Assembly: GCA_012270995.1 (NCBI GenBank)
Contig: JAAXHG010000167.1
Location: 1 to 53,876, forward strand
Length of the DNA: 53,876 bases
Direction of reading: 5' to 3'
Origin: Vicinamibacteraceae bacterium
GTDB taxonomy: Bacteria > Acidobacteriota > Thermoanaerobaculia > Multivoradales > Multivoraceae
Shown: positions 6,727-14,979 of the stretch, in pieces
Numbering within the stretch: position 1 is the stretch's first letter
How the letters are laid out: every line of letters begins with the position of its first letter
Position numbers and translations under genes: made by a program
Notes under the pieces: generated by a model
What the model saw: only the letters and a program-made list of their open reading frames with translations
Told to the model about the DNA's origin: nothing
Database searches by the model: none

Positions 6727-9612
6727 CTAGTTGAACGGCCGGAACCGGATCTGCATGCCGGCTTCGCGGGGAGGCGTCAGGAAGCCCAGGGCCGGGACGC
6801 CTCCGTTCCCGGACATCGGCAGGTACTCAAGCACCGCGATCTCGTCCATGATGTTCTTCATGAACAACGAGACCGACCACCGGTCACTCGGCGCGCTCCA
6901 GGTGGCGCCCACGTCCAGCCGCTCGAATGACGGCAACTCCCAGAGGCTGATGTTGCCGATACTGGGGTACACATCGTCAGTGAAGGTGTACGTCGACTGG
7001 AACGAAAGGTGGCCTGCGGAGGCAAGCGACTTGAACCAGGATGCCGTGATCGCCAGTTTGTTCTCCGGCTGCTTCGGCAACCGATTGCCGGTCTGGTCGG
7101 TCGGCAACGTGTACATGCTGATGGCGGGCTCGCGGGTTTCCCAGTCGATGTACTCCCACGTTCCGAACTGTGCGTCGGGGTGGTTGTCGATCACCGAGGC
7201 GTGTGTGCCGATCTCCGAGTCCTGCCAGGCATAGAAGCCCCGGAGCCCGAAGGAGCCGATCCGGTAGCTGAACTCGAAGTCCACACCCGTAATCGTCGTG
7301 TCCGGAATGTTGGCCGTGTACTCGACCAGCGGCGTGTCCGCGAAGATCGACACCGGGAACAGCCCGCCCGGCGGCGGCGCCTGAGTGGCGTTGAGCTGGT
7401 AGTTGTCGAACTGGTTGTACCAGAGGCCGGCAGAGAGCTGCAGGCGGGAGTCGAGGAAGAAGCCCTTCGCTCCCAGTTCGTAGTTCACCAGCGTTTCTTC
7501 CTCGATGACCGGGGGCACCGTGCCCGGCAGACCGATGTTGAACCCGCCGGAACGGAAGCCCGTGGAGACCCGGCCATACATCAGATGGCCGGCATCCGTC
7601 GTGTACTCCAGAGCCAGGTGGCCGATCGGTCGTGACCAGCTCTGAGGGTAGGGGTTGCCCTCGCCCGAAAGAGCGACCGCAACCGCGAGACCCGTGAAGG
7701 TTGTAATCGCGTACCCTCCCTGGTCCTCTGGCTTCTGCTCCTTTTCGTCTTCGGTGTAGCGAACGCCACCCGAGAGAGCCCACTTGTCGTTGAAACGGTA
7801 GTCGCCGCTGACGAACGCGGCCTGGGTCCTGTTCCTGGCTCTGTTGAAGAAGCCGAGCAGATCGCTGTGATCGTCACCCTCGGGGCAGTACCAGTAGAGC
7901 CCCTCCGCGTCACCCGCCGGGTCGGTCGTGCCGATACCGAAGCCCTCAATGATGCTTGTCAAGACATCCTGGCAACTGCTGACCGGGACGCCCCAGACCG
8001 CCCCGAGCCTCCGGGCCTGCTCATCGGCAGTACCGAAGCGGACCGACGTGTCCAGGTCATGGCGCCAGATCGTCCCCGATCTCCTGTTGTCGTACATGAA
8101 CAACCCGCCGATGAAGTTGAAGTCGCCCGCGTAGCTCGACCTGAACAGGAGCTCGTGCGAGGACTCCGGATACTCGAACGGAAGGTCGTAGAACGAGTTC
8201 GAGAAGTCCACTCCTCCGTCGCTGGCAATCGTGTGGTCCAGCGTGTTGGGGTCACCTCCCAGTCCCGGATCACCCGGGGGCGTTCCAACCGGCACCCGGT
8301 TGGTGTAGTCGGCATCCCTGATCACGCGCTGCGAGGTGTCACCGTCGCTGGCGTTGTAGCTGATGCCGAGGGACCTCGAAACCTGCCAGTTGGCCCGGAC
8401 CGTGACGAAGTCGCTCTCGCTCACGTTGATGCCGGGGTAGTTGAACGCCACTCTGTTCTCGATGTGGCTGTCGCAGTGCCAGCCGGGAAGACCCGGAGGA
8501 CAGTTCGGATCCAAGGCCGGATTGGGCGTTTCCCAGAGGTAGTAGCGGTTCCGGGAATAGCCGGCAGTCGTCCGGTCCACATTCGCGAGTTGCACGAAAC
8601 CCCGTGGCACCCCGTCCTCCTCCACGTGGAGGTAGCGAGCCCTCACCGAGAACCGATCGGTCTCGGCGCGGAGCTGCGGCGCGTAGAAGGTCTGATCGGG
8701 GGCGTCATGGTCCCCGCCCGGCCCGACGTTCTCCTGCCGGCCGTCGCCCGTGTGCGTGCCGCCCGTCAGGCGGAAGCTGAAGGGAGTGTCGCCCAGAGGG
8801 CCGCCGACCGCCGCGTTCAGGCGCTGCTGCGAGACGTCCGTGACTTCTCCCATCAGCTCGGCATCCCAGTGATCCGTCGGACCCTTGGTGACCACGTTGA
8901 TCGCGCCCGCGATCGAGTTGCGGCCGTTCAGGGTTCCCTGGGGCCCTCGGGCGACCTCAACGCGTTCGAGATCGAAGCCGCCGCCGGGCGTGGTGCCGTA
9001 GACGCCCAGCGTGTAGGCGCCGTCGACGTAGGTGGCGACCGCATAGTCGGCCTGGTCGTACTGGGCGTTCCTGGTACCGATGCCCCGGATGACCGTTCCC
9101 TGGCCCTGCTGCTCCATCTCGTCGCCGAACTGGAGGCCCGGAACCAGATTCTGCAGGTCCGTCCGCTCCTGGATCACGAGTTCTTCGAGCAGGTCCGAGT
9201 CGAAGGCCGAGATCGTCATCGGCACCTCCATGAGGTTCTCCTCGACCCGCTCCGCCGTGACCATGACCGTGTCGTGGTAGGCGGGACGAATCTCGAAGGA
9301 AACCGTGGCCCCGCTGGCCGTCACCTGCACCGACTGGCTCGACGACTGGAAGCCCTCAAGGCCGGCGGTGACGGTGTGGCTGCCGGCCGCGACACCCGAG
9401 ATCGAAAAGGCGCCGTCCGCGTCGGTCATCGCGTCGCCGCCGCCCTCGACGCTGACGAGGACGCCCGGGAGCGGATCGCCGTCCGCGTCCGTCACGGTTC
9501 CCGAAACGGCGCCGTCCTGGGCGAACGCGGGCAAGGCCAGGAGCGACAAGGCGAGGGTCCAAAGGGTGAAGACTCTCAGGGTCTTCGGTACGGCTCGAAG
9601 TCTGCTCTCCAT
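6727..9612 (-). CDS. TonB-dependent receptor with N-terminal carboxypeptidase-like domain
   Basis: 961 residues. After a signal peptide ending in LALPAFAQ (about residue 31) comes a CarboxypepD_reg-like domain (about 35-105, GTVTDADGDPLPGVLVSV). A plug domain follows (about 120-245, with GTVIRGIGTRN and the EVARGPQGTLNGRNSIAGAIN box), then a 22-strand-type barrel to the end (IRFRPFN, terminal aromatic). It imports a ligand across the outer membrane using ExbBD-TonB energy. The barrel is close to the IroN/FyuA-like group used by oligotrophs for many organic ligands, so the substrate cannot be read from sequence. GGAGGG lies 10 bp before the ATG. It is the first gene of an operon with the downstream esterase. 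Confidence 0.93.
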   Translation of the reverse strand: MESRLRAVPKTLRVFTLWTLALSLLALPAFAQDGAVSGTVTDADGDPLPGVLVSVEGGGDAMTDADGAFSISGVAAGSHTVTAGLEGFQSSSQSVQVTASGATVSFEIRPAYHDTVMVTAERVEENLMEVPMTISAFDSDLLEELVIQERTDLQNLVPGLQFGDEMEQQGQGTVIRGIGTRNAQYDQADYAVATYVDGAYTLGVYGTTPGGGFDLERVEVARGPQGTLNGRNSIAGAINVVTKGPTDHWDAELMGEVTDVSQQRLNAAVGGPLGDTPFSFRLTGGTHTGDGRQENVGPGGDHDAPDQTFYAPQLRAETDRFSVRARYLHVEEDGVPRGFVQLANVDRTTAGYSRNRYYLWETPNPALDPNCPPGLPGWHCDSHIENRVAFNYPGINVSESDFVTVRANWQVSRSLGISYNASDGDTSQRVIRDADYTNRVPVGTPPGDPGLGGDPNTLDHTIASDGGVDFSNSFYDLPFEYPESSHELLFRSSYAGDFNFIGGLFMYDNRRSGTIWRHDLDTSVRFGTADEQARRLGAVWGVPVSSCQDVLTSIIEGFGIGTTDPAGDAEGLYWYCPEGDDHSDLLGFFNRARNRTQAAFVSGDYRFNDKWALSGGVRYTEDEKEQKPEDQGGYAITTFTGLAVAVALSGEGNPYPQSWSRPIGHLALEYTTDAGHLMYGRVSTGFRSGGFNIGLPGTVPPVIEEETLVNYELGAKGFFLDSRLQLSAGLWYNQFDNYQLNATQAPPPGGLFPVSIFADTPLVEYTANIPDTTITGVDFEFSYRIGSFGLRGFYAWQDSEIGTHASVIDNHPDAQFGTWEYIDWETREPAISMYTLPTDQTGNRLPKQPENKLAITASWFKSLASAGHLSFQSTYTFTDDVYPSIGNISLWELPSFERLDVGATWSAPSDRWSVSLFMKNIMDEIAVLEYLPMSGNGGVPALGFLTPPREAGMQIRFRPFN

Positions 9613-9677
9613 GGCGATTTTCCCTCCGTTGTGGTGCCGGCGACGGAGTGCCGGCGACCTCTAGCTCTTGATTCGGC

Positions 9678-9702
9678 GAACATGATACACTGTTCAATGT
9701 TC
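9678..9702 (-). promoter_or_regulatory. Possible receptor promoter/operator with TGTTC half-sites
   Basis: GAACA (9678-9682) and TGTTC (9691-9695) form an inverted pair, and a further TGTTC follows at 9698-9702. On the minus strand a TATCAT, a possible -10 box, overlaps at 9682-9687, about 70 bp before the receptor ATG. No convincing -35 box is seen. Support is the motif arrangement only. Confidence 0.25.
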
Positions 9703-9734
9703 CACGCCGAAACTCGGCACCCGGATCCAACACG

Positions 9735-9965
9735 ATGAACATGGACGGCGAGATGGGGGTCACGGCGATCCGGTTCGAGGACGGCATCCTGAGCTGCGAG
9801 TATGTGGCGTCCGGATCCCAGGTGAACTGGGGTAAGGGATCAGTGGGCAAGCTGAAGGCCTGGCTGCAGGTCCGCGGCGAGAGCTTCCGCGGTGCCCTGA
9901 GCCTCGACGTGCCCCCCGAGGGCGACTACGCGGTCGAGGGCTGCAGGAGAACGGTGGATCCCTAG
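9735..9965 (+). pseudogene. Duplicated 3' remnant of the esterase gene
   Basis: A 76-codon reading frame matches the last 70 or so residues of the esterase at 5484-6707 (shared VNWGKGSVGKL, ALSLDVPPEGDYAVEG). It lacks the signal peptide and the whole catalytic domain. It starts at an ATG that corresponds to nothing special in the parent and has no ribosome binding site. It lies 26 bp before the ABC exporter gene, on the same strand. It could be the residue of a second esterase gene that once stood here, or a partial inverted duplication. It is probably not functional. Confidence 0.75.
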
Positions 9966-9990
9966 CGCTGCGGCGTAAGCTCCCGGCGGT

Positions 9991-12456
9991 GTGGACGATC
10001 TGAAGCAGGCACGCGCCCTCCCGTTCTGGGGCGAGGGGGGAACTCCTCCGGAATCCCAGTCGAGCAAGGCGCCGGAGGAGCAGGGCTTCGTCGCCGTCCT
10101 CCGCATCTTCGTACGGACCTGGCCCTACCTGTGGCCCCAGATCGTCGGCCGCTGGCGGGAGCTGCCGGGCGGGAAGGCCGCCGAGGGCGACGCTGCCGCG
10201 GACGGGGCGTGGAGCTTCCGTCACGTTCCGCCGCTGGTCACGGCGCTCATGGCGCTCGGTCCGCTCCCGTGGCTGGCGCCCCCTGGAACCGACTGGCGCC
10301 ACGACCTTCTGCTGGCGGGGACGGTCCTGATGACCGTCCTCGTGTGGACGCTCCTCTTCGTCCGGGGCCGCGCCTACCTCTGGGCGTCCTTTGCGCTCGT
10401 GCTCGCCGGCACGGCGACGTTCCTGTTCGCGGTGTTCGGCGTGGCCGGCCTCGCCGACACCCTCTACGTCGGGCTCGTCGCGGCGGGCTGCGTCTGCATC
10501 TGGGTGCTGCAGTATCGCTTCGACGGCGGCAAGCTCCGCTTCCGCGTCCGGCTCGGCAGCCACCTCGTCTACTACTTCGTCCTGGTGTGGGCCTCGACCC
10601 TGCTGACGATGGTGATCGCGCTCTTCTCGGTGGACCTGATCAGCCAGTCCATCCTGCAGGCCGAGCCGCTGACGCCGTTCCTGGCCGACTTCATCGGCCG
10701 GTCGGAGCTTGCCGGCGAAGCGCCGCCTGGAACCGGTGCGGAGTCTGTGGAACCCGACGCCGATGCTGCCGAACCGAACATCGACCTGGCGCCGCTGACC
10801 GCCGAGCAGCGGCACAGCCTGAAGTGGATCTACGCGGTCTTCATGGTCTTCGGGTGGTTCGCGCAGCTCCCGGTGATGATGCTGCTGCCCTACTACTACA
10901 TCTTCATCATGCAGCGCGTGAACCAGGACCTGCGGATGGCGCTGGTGGAGCGCTGGCTCGGGCTGTCCCTGCGCTACCACAGCGACCACCGGGTGGGCGA
11001 TTCGGTCTACCGCATCTACCAGGACAGCGCCCAGGTCACGGCCGTCATCGGCAACGTGACGCAGTCGATGCAGATGCTGAGCACCTACGCGATCGGCGTC
11101 GTCTTCCTGGCCGCGCTCGACCCGATCCTCGGCGGCATGGCGCTCAGCATCGTCCTGCTCGCCGTCCTGTGGGGGCGCTGGTTCTCGCCGCGGATGCGCG
11201 AGCGATCCCTCGCTGCCCGGGAGGCCAACTCGGACTTCACCTCGCGCGTGCAGGAGACGTTCGCCGCGATCCGGGTGATCAAGGCCTACGGCGCGGCGGA
11301 CCGGGAGCAGGAGCGGCTCGAGCGGGATTCCGTGAGGGCGTTCAACGCGTCCTTCCGCGTCCGGTCGCTGATGGCCGTCGTCGGCATCGTCACCTTCTCG
11401 ATCGCCGCCGCGGCGCTCCTGAGCGCGCAGTTCCTGATGGCGGTCTGGGCCAACGGCGAACGGGAGACGTTCGCGACGGCGCTCGTCGCCCTGGTGGGGC
11501 TCAGTTTCGTGACCTGGAACCTGGCCGCGTACAACTGGGCCCAGGAACAGATCGGCGCGTCGAGCGTTTCCGTGCGGAACGTCGTGACCCTGTGGTCGCA
11601 GGCTCAGGACATGGCGATGGGGCTCGACCGGTCCTTCGACATCCTCGACATCGAGCCGGACGTGAAGAACGCTCCCGACGCGGCGGCGATGCAGCCGTTT
11701 CGCCGCGAGATCCGGTTCGAGCAGGTCGACTTCGCGTACGAGCCCGACCGCCCCGTTCTGCGCGACGTAAATCTCGCCGTCGAACCCGGCAGCATCACGG
11801 CGATCGTCGGCCCGACGGGCTCGGGCAAGAGCACGCTGGTGAGCCTGTTGCTGCGGTTGTTCGATCCCGACTCCGGGAAGGTCTCCATCGACGGCGTCGA
11901 CCTGCGTGATCTGGATGTCGACAGCCTGCGCGGCAACGTCTCCGTCGCGCTGCAGGAGAACGTCCTGTTCGGCATGTCCGTGCGCGACAACATCCGCTAC
12001 GTCGTCCCCGACGCGGGCGACGAGCTGGTGCTGGAGGCGGCCCGCGTCGCCTGCGTGGACGAGTACGTCGCCGGTCTGCCGGAAGGCCTGGACACGGTCC
12101 TGAGCGACCGCGGCGGCAAGCTGTCGACTGGGCAGCGCCAGCGGCTCTCGATCGCCCGGGCGATCGTAAAGGACGCTCCGATCCTGATCCTCGACGAGCC
12201 CACGGCCGCGCTCGACGCCTACACGGAACACCGGGTGCTGGAACGCCTGTCGGAGTGGGGCGAGGGCCGCGCCATCTTCCTGATCACGCACCGGATCTCG
12301 ACGATCCGGCAGGCGGACCGGATCCTCTATCTCGACGGCGGCCGGATCGTCGAGAACGGGTCCCATGACGAGCTCATGGTCGTGGACGGAGGGCGCTACC
12401 GGTCCTTCGTGGAGACCGAGGCGAGACTGTCGAGGCGGGCCGGCGAGGCCGGTTGA
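9991..12456 (+). CDS. ABC exporter half-transporter with extra N-terminal membrane region
   Basis: 821 residues from a GTG start. A cytoplasmic lead (residues 1-70) precedes four or so extra hydrophobic segments (about 75-190) not found in the usual six-helix exporter core. The normal exporter membrane domain (about 190-560) and nucleotide-binding domain (about 580-810) follow. Walker A is GPTGSGKST, the signature is LSTGQ (usual LSGGQ), Walker B is ILILDEP and the switch His is in ITHRIST. The stop codon overlaps the ATG of the next exporter gene (TGATG), so they are translationally coupled and likely a heterodimer. The exported substrate (lipid, peptide or drug) is unknown. Confidence 0.9.
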   Translation: MDDLKQARALPFWGEGGTPPESQSSKAPEEQGFVAVLRIFVRTWPYLWPQIVGRWRELPGGKAAEGDAAADGAWSFRHVPPLVTALMALGPLPWLAPPGTDWRHDLLLAGTVLMTVLVWTLLFVRGRAYLWASFALVLAGTATFLFAVFGVAGLADTLYVGLVAAGCVCIWVLQYRFDGGKLRFRVRLGSHLVYYFVLVWASTLLTMVIALFSVDLISQSILQAEPLTPFLADFIGRSELAGEAPPGTGAESVEPDADAAEPNIDLAPLTAEQRHSLKWIYAVFMVFGWFAQLPVMMLLPYYYIFIMQRVNQDLRMALVERWLGLSLRYHSDHRVGDSVYRIYQDSAQVTAVIGNVTQSMQMLSTYAIGVVFLAALDPILGGMALSIVLLAVLWGRWFSPRMRERSLAAREANSDFTSRVQETFAAIRVIKAYGAADREQERLERDSVRAFNASFRVRSLMAVVGIVTFSIAAAALLSAQFLMAVWANGERETFATALVALVGLSFVTWNLAAYNWAQEQIGASSVSVRNVVTLWSQAQDMAMGLDRSFDILDIEPDVKNAPDAAAMQPFRREIRFEQVDFAYEPDRPVLRDVNLAVEPGSITAIVGPTGSGKSTLVSLLLRLFDPDSGKVSIDGVDLRDLDVDSLRGNVSVALQENVLFGMSVRDNIRYVVPDAGDELVLEAARVACVDEYVAGLPEGLDTVLSDRGGKLSTGQRQRLSIARAIVKDAPILILDEPTAALDAYTEHRVLERLSEWGEGRAIFLITHRISTIRQADRILYLDGGRIVENGSHDELMVVDGGRYRSFVETEARLSRRAGEAG

Positions 12457-14549
12457 TGGCCGAAGCAGCCGGGGCGTCGCGACCGTCGCTGCGGGAGCAC
12501 GAGAAGCAACTCGACCGCGCCGCCAGCGTCCTCGACCTGGGCACGGATATCGGGTTCCGGGAGGTCCTGCGCATCTTCGCGCGGGTTGTCTCGACCTTCC
12601 GGCTGTTCAAGGCACGGATCGCGACGAAGCTCGGCTTCATCACGGTGGAGCTCGTCTTTCGACTGATGGTCGCACCCTGGCCGGGCAAGGTCGTCGTCGA
12701 CCACGTCATCCTGGGCATGCCGATCGGGGACGCGTCCGGCTTTCCTGCCTACCTGGCGCCGGCGGTGCTGCTGCTGGACGGCATGGGGCCGGTGGAGATG
12801 ATGCTCTGGGTGCTTCTGCTCGGCGTGTTCATGGTGACGGTCTTCGGGTTCACCACGGGCCGGGGCGCGGGCAGGTCTCCCAGCGGAGCGCCAACCGGGG
12901 CCTCGGCGGGCTCTTCCGGGGGCGCCACGGCCCTCACGCCGCAGGGCCTCGGCACCCTGGCCCAGGGCCACGACATCGCCACGCAGACGGAGAACCAGGC
13001 GAACCTCGGTTCGGGCCTGATGGCGGGCATCCTCGGGTTCATCGACTTCCGGGTGCATCTTCGCCTCTCGCAGTCGATGAACCACTTCCTCCGAACCCGG
13101 GTGGCCGGGAAGCTGCGGTCACTGCCGATGACGACCCTGGACGACCTGCGAATCGGCGACAGCGTCTACCGCGTCCTGTACGACTCCACCAGCGCCAACA
13201 TGCTGCTGCACGGCATCGCGCTGGGGCTCTACTCCGGCCTGCTCGGCGTGGTGATCACCCTCTACATCATGTTCACGTACTTCGGCGCCGCGCCGGAGGT
13301 CATCGTGCTGGGCATGCTCGCCCTTCCGATCGTGTTCCTCTTCGAGTTCCCGTTTGCCCGCATGTCGCGGCGCCGGGGTCAGGCCAGCCGCGCTTCCGGC
13401 TCGAGCACGACGAGCAACATCGAGGAAGGGATGAGCAACGTGCTCGCCGTGCAGAGCCTCGGCGGCAACGAGCGGGAGGGTCAGCGATTCCGGCGGGCGA
13501 GCGCGGAGTCCTTCAAGCGCTTCCGCACGGAGTGGTTCCTCGTGCTCACCTATCGGCAGGCCTTCAGTCTGGCGCTGATGCTGAGCCAGGTGCTGTTCTT
13601 CATCGTGATGGCGGGCCGCGTCATCGACGGCACGTTCACCGCCGGCGACTACTTCGTCCTCACGTACTACTTCTTCGTCCTCAGCGCGACGTTCGGCGCC
13701 TGGGGCTTCATGTACACGGAGTGGCAGCGCGACATCGCGGGCATGCGCCGGGTGTTCTTCCTGATGGACCTGCCGGGCGAGAAGACGCGAGACGGCGTCG
13801 AACTGGACAGGATCAGGCGCGGCGTCGAGATGAAGGGCGTTGGGCTGACCTACCCGGACGGCCGCCGCGCGCTCCGCAACGTGAACCTGGAGGCGAGGAT
13901 CGGCGAGATTGTGGCCTTCGCCGGTCCGACGGGCGCCGGCAAGACGAGCCTCGCCTACATGGTGCCGGCCTTCGTTCAGCCGACCGAGGGAACGGTAAAG
14001 GTCGACGGCGTCGACCTCAAGGACGTGGCGGTGGAGAGCCTCAGGAAGCAGGTGTCGTACGTCTTCCAGGAAACGCAGCTCTTCTCCGATTCGATCCTCG
14101 AGAACATCCGCTACGGCAACCCGGCCGCGACCGAGGCGCAGGTCGAGCGCGCCGCGCGCGTCGCCGGCGCCCACGACTTCATCGCCGCCCTGCCGGACGG
14201 CTACCGGACGAACCTCGGCACGGTGACCAGCAAGCTGTCGGTCGGACAGAAGCAGCGCATCGCGATCGCCCGGGGGCTCCTCCGGGAAGCGCGCATCCTG
14301 ATCCTGGACGAACCGACCTCAGCGCTCGACCCGGAGACCGAGGCCTACCTGGTCGACGCGCTGCACGAAGCGGCGAAGGACCGGCTCGTCATCATCATCG
14401 CCCACCGTCTGTCGACGATCGCCAACGCCGATCGGATCTACTTCCTGGAGGACGGCGAGGTGCGGGAGCAGGGAACGCACGAGGAGTTGATGGCGGTGCC
14501 GGAGGGGCGGTACCGCGAGTATGTGTCGCTTCAGGCTGGTTCACGTTGA
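12456..14549 (+). CDS. ABC exporter half-transporter, partner of the preceding gene
   Basis: 697 residues. The membrane domain (about 40-430) is split by an unusual Gly/Ser/Ala/Thr-rich loop between helices 1 and 2 (about residues 135-185, with GASAGSSGGAT and GTLAQGHDIA). The nucleotide-binding domain shows Walker A GPTGAGKTS, signature LSVGQ, Walker B ILILDEP and switch His in IIAHRLST. ATG 12456 overlaps the upstream stop codon. The gene at 17473-19428 is a close paralogue in opposite orientation. Both nucleotide sites keep their catalytic Glu, so a degenerate site is not evident. Confidence 0.9.
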   Translation: MAEAAGASRPSLREHEKQLDRAASVLDLGTDIGFREVLRIFARVVSTFRLFKARIATKLGFITVELVFRLMVAPWPGKVVVDHVILGMPIGDASGFPAYLAPAVLLLDGMGPVEMMLWVLLLGVFMVTVFGFTTGRGAGRSPSGAPTGASAGSSGGATALTPQGLGTLAQGHDIATQTENQANLGSGLMAGILGFIDFRVHLRLSQSMNHFLRTRVAGKLRSLPMTTLDDLRIGDSVYRVLYDSTSANMLLHGIALGLYSGLLGVVITLYIMFTYFGAAPEVIVLGMLALPIVFLFEFPFARMSRRRGQASRASGSSTTSNIEEGMSNVLAVQSLGGNEREGQRFRRASAESFKRFRTEWFLVLTYRQAFSLALMLSQVLFFIVMAGRVIDGTFTAGDYFVLTYYFFVLSATFGAWGFMYTEWQRDIAGMRRVFFLMDLPGEKTRDGVELDRIRRGVEMKGVGLTYPDGRRALRNVNLEARIGEIVAFAGPTGAGKTSLAYMVPAFVQPTEGTVKVDGVDLKDVAVESLRKQVSYVFQETQLFSDSILENIRYGNPAATEAQVERAARVAGAHDFIAALPDGYRTNLGTVTSKLSVGQKQRIAIARGLLREARILILDEPTSALDPETEAYLVDALHEAAKDRLVIIIAHRLSTIANADRIYFLEDGEVREQGTHEELMAVPEGRYREYVSLQAGSR

Positions 14550-14593
14550 TTGAGCGGCCCACGTCGGTCTGCAGACGCTCCACACTGGATGCA

Positions 14594-14709
14594 CCGGCGT
14601 CCCCGCCGGCTGCCGCCGTAGGCGGCCAGAAGGACGCGCCGCGGACCCGGGTGACGCGATCCGCGCCACACGCGAACCACTCCGTGCGCCCGGCATCCGG
14701 GCGCACGGA
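14594..14709. repeat. Cluster of three intergenic palindromes
   Basis: Three hairpins follow one another after the exporter pair. CCGGCG/CGCCGG is at 14594-14609 (6-bp stem), GCCGCC/GGCGGC at 14612-14626 (6-bp stem), and a perfect 13-bp stem with a CAT loop at 14681-14709. None is followed by a T run, so they are weak candidates for intrinsic terminators. They may be REP-like elements, or protect the 3' end of the exporter mRNA. Confidence 0.5.
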
Positions 14710-14730
14710 TGGCAGCGGCGACCGCACGTT

Positions 14731-14979
14731 GTGCAAGAGTTACAGGCACTGATCGTGACTGTCCTGTTCATCTTCTTCTTCCTCGTCGCGGTCGTATTCC
14801 TGTTGCTGCTGTTCGGTGACTACTTCAGCGACCTGCTGAGTTCCAGGAAGCGCACCGAGGAGTGGTCGTGGCGTCACCCCCCGAAGAAGCACGGCAAGCT
14901 GCGTCCGGGTAGTAGCCCGAAGCGGATCACCGGCGCGGCGCCGCGGGCGGTGTCCTGGCTGCTCAAGCGGCGCCGCTAG
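14731..14979 (+). CDS. Small single-pass membrane protein, hypothetical
   Basis: 82 residues from a GTG start. One strongly hydrophobic helix (about residues 6-33, rich in F, L and V) is followed by a short acidic/aromatic stretch and a very basic C-terminal tail ending in KRRR. This implies N-out/C-in insertion. No family is recognised. It lies after the palindrome cluster and overlaps the 3' end of the convergent GH32 gene by 4 bp. The amino-acid pattern looks like a real small membrane protein, but no Shine-Dalgarno is clear and it could be a chance frame. Confidence 0.45.
   Translation: MQELQALIVTVLFIFFFLVAVVFLLLLFGDYFSDLLSSRKRTEEWSWRHPPKKHGKLRPGSSPKRITGAAPRAVSWLLKRRR

Noticed and set aside
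9760..12366. 868-codon open frame antisense to the first ABC exporter
   Set aside because: It mirrors the codon structure of a clear exporter, is rich in Arg, Asp, His and Gln, and matches no family. It is a GC-driven shadow.
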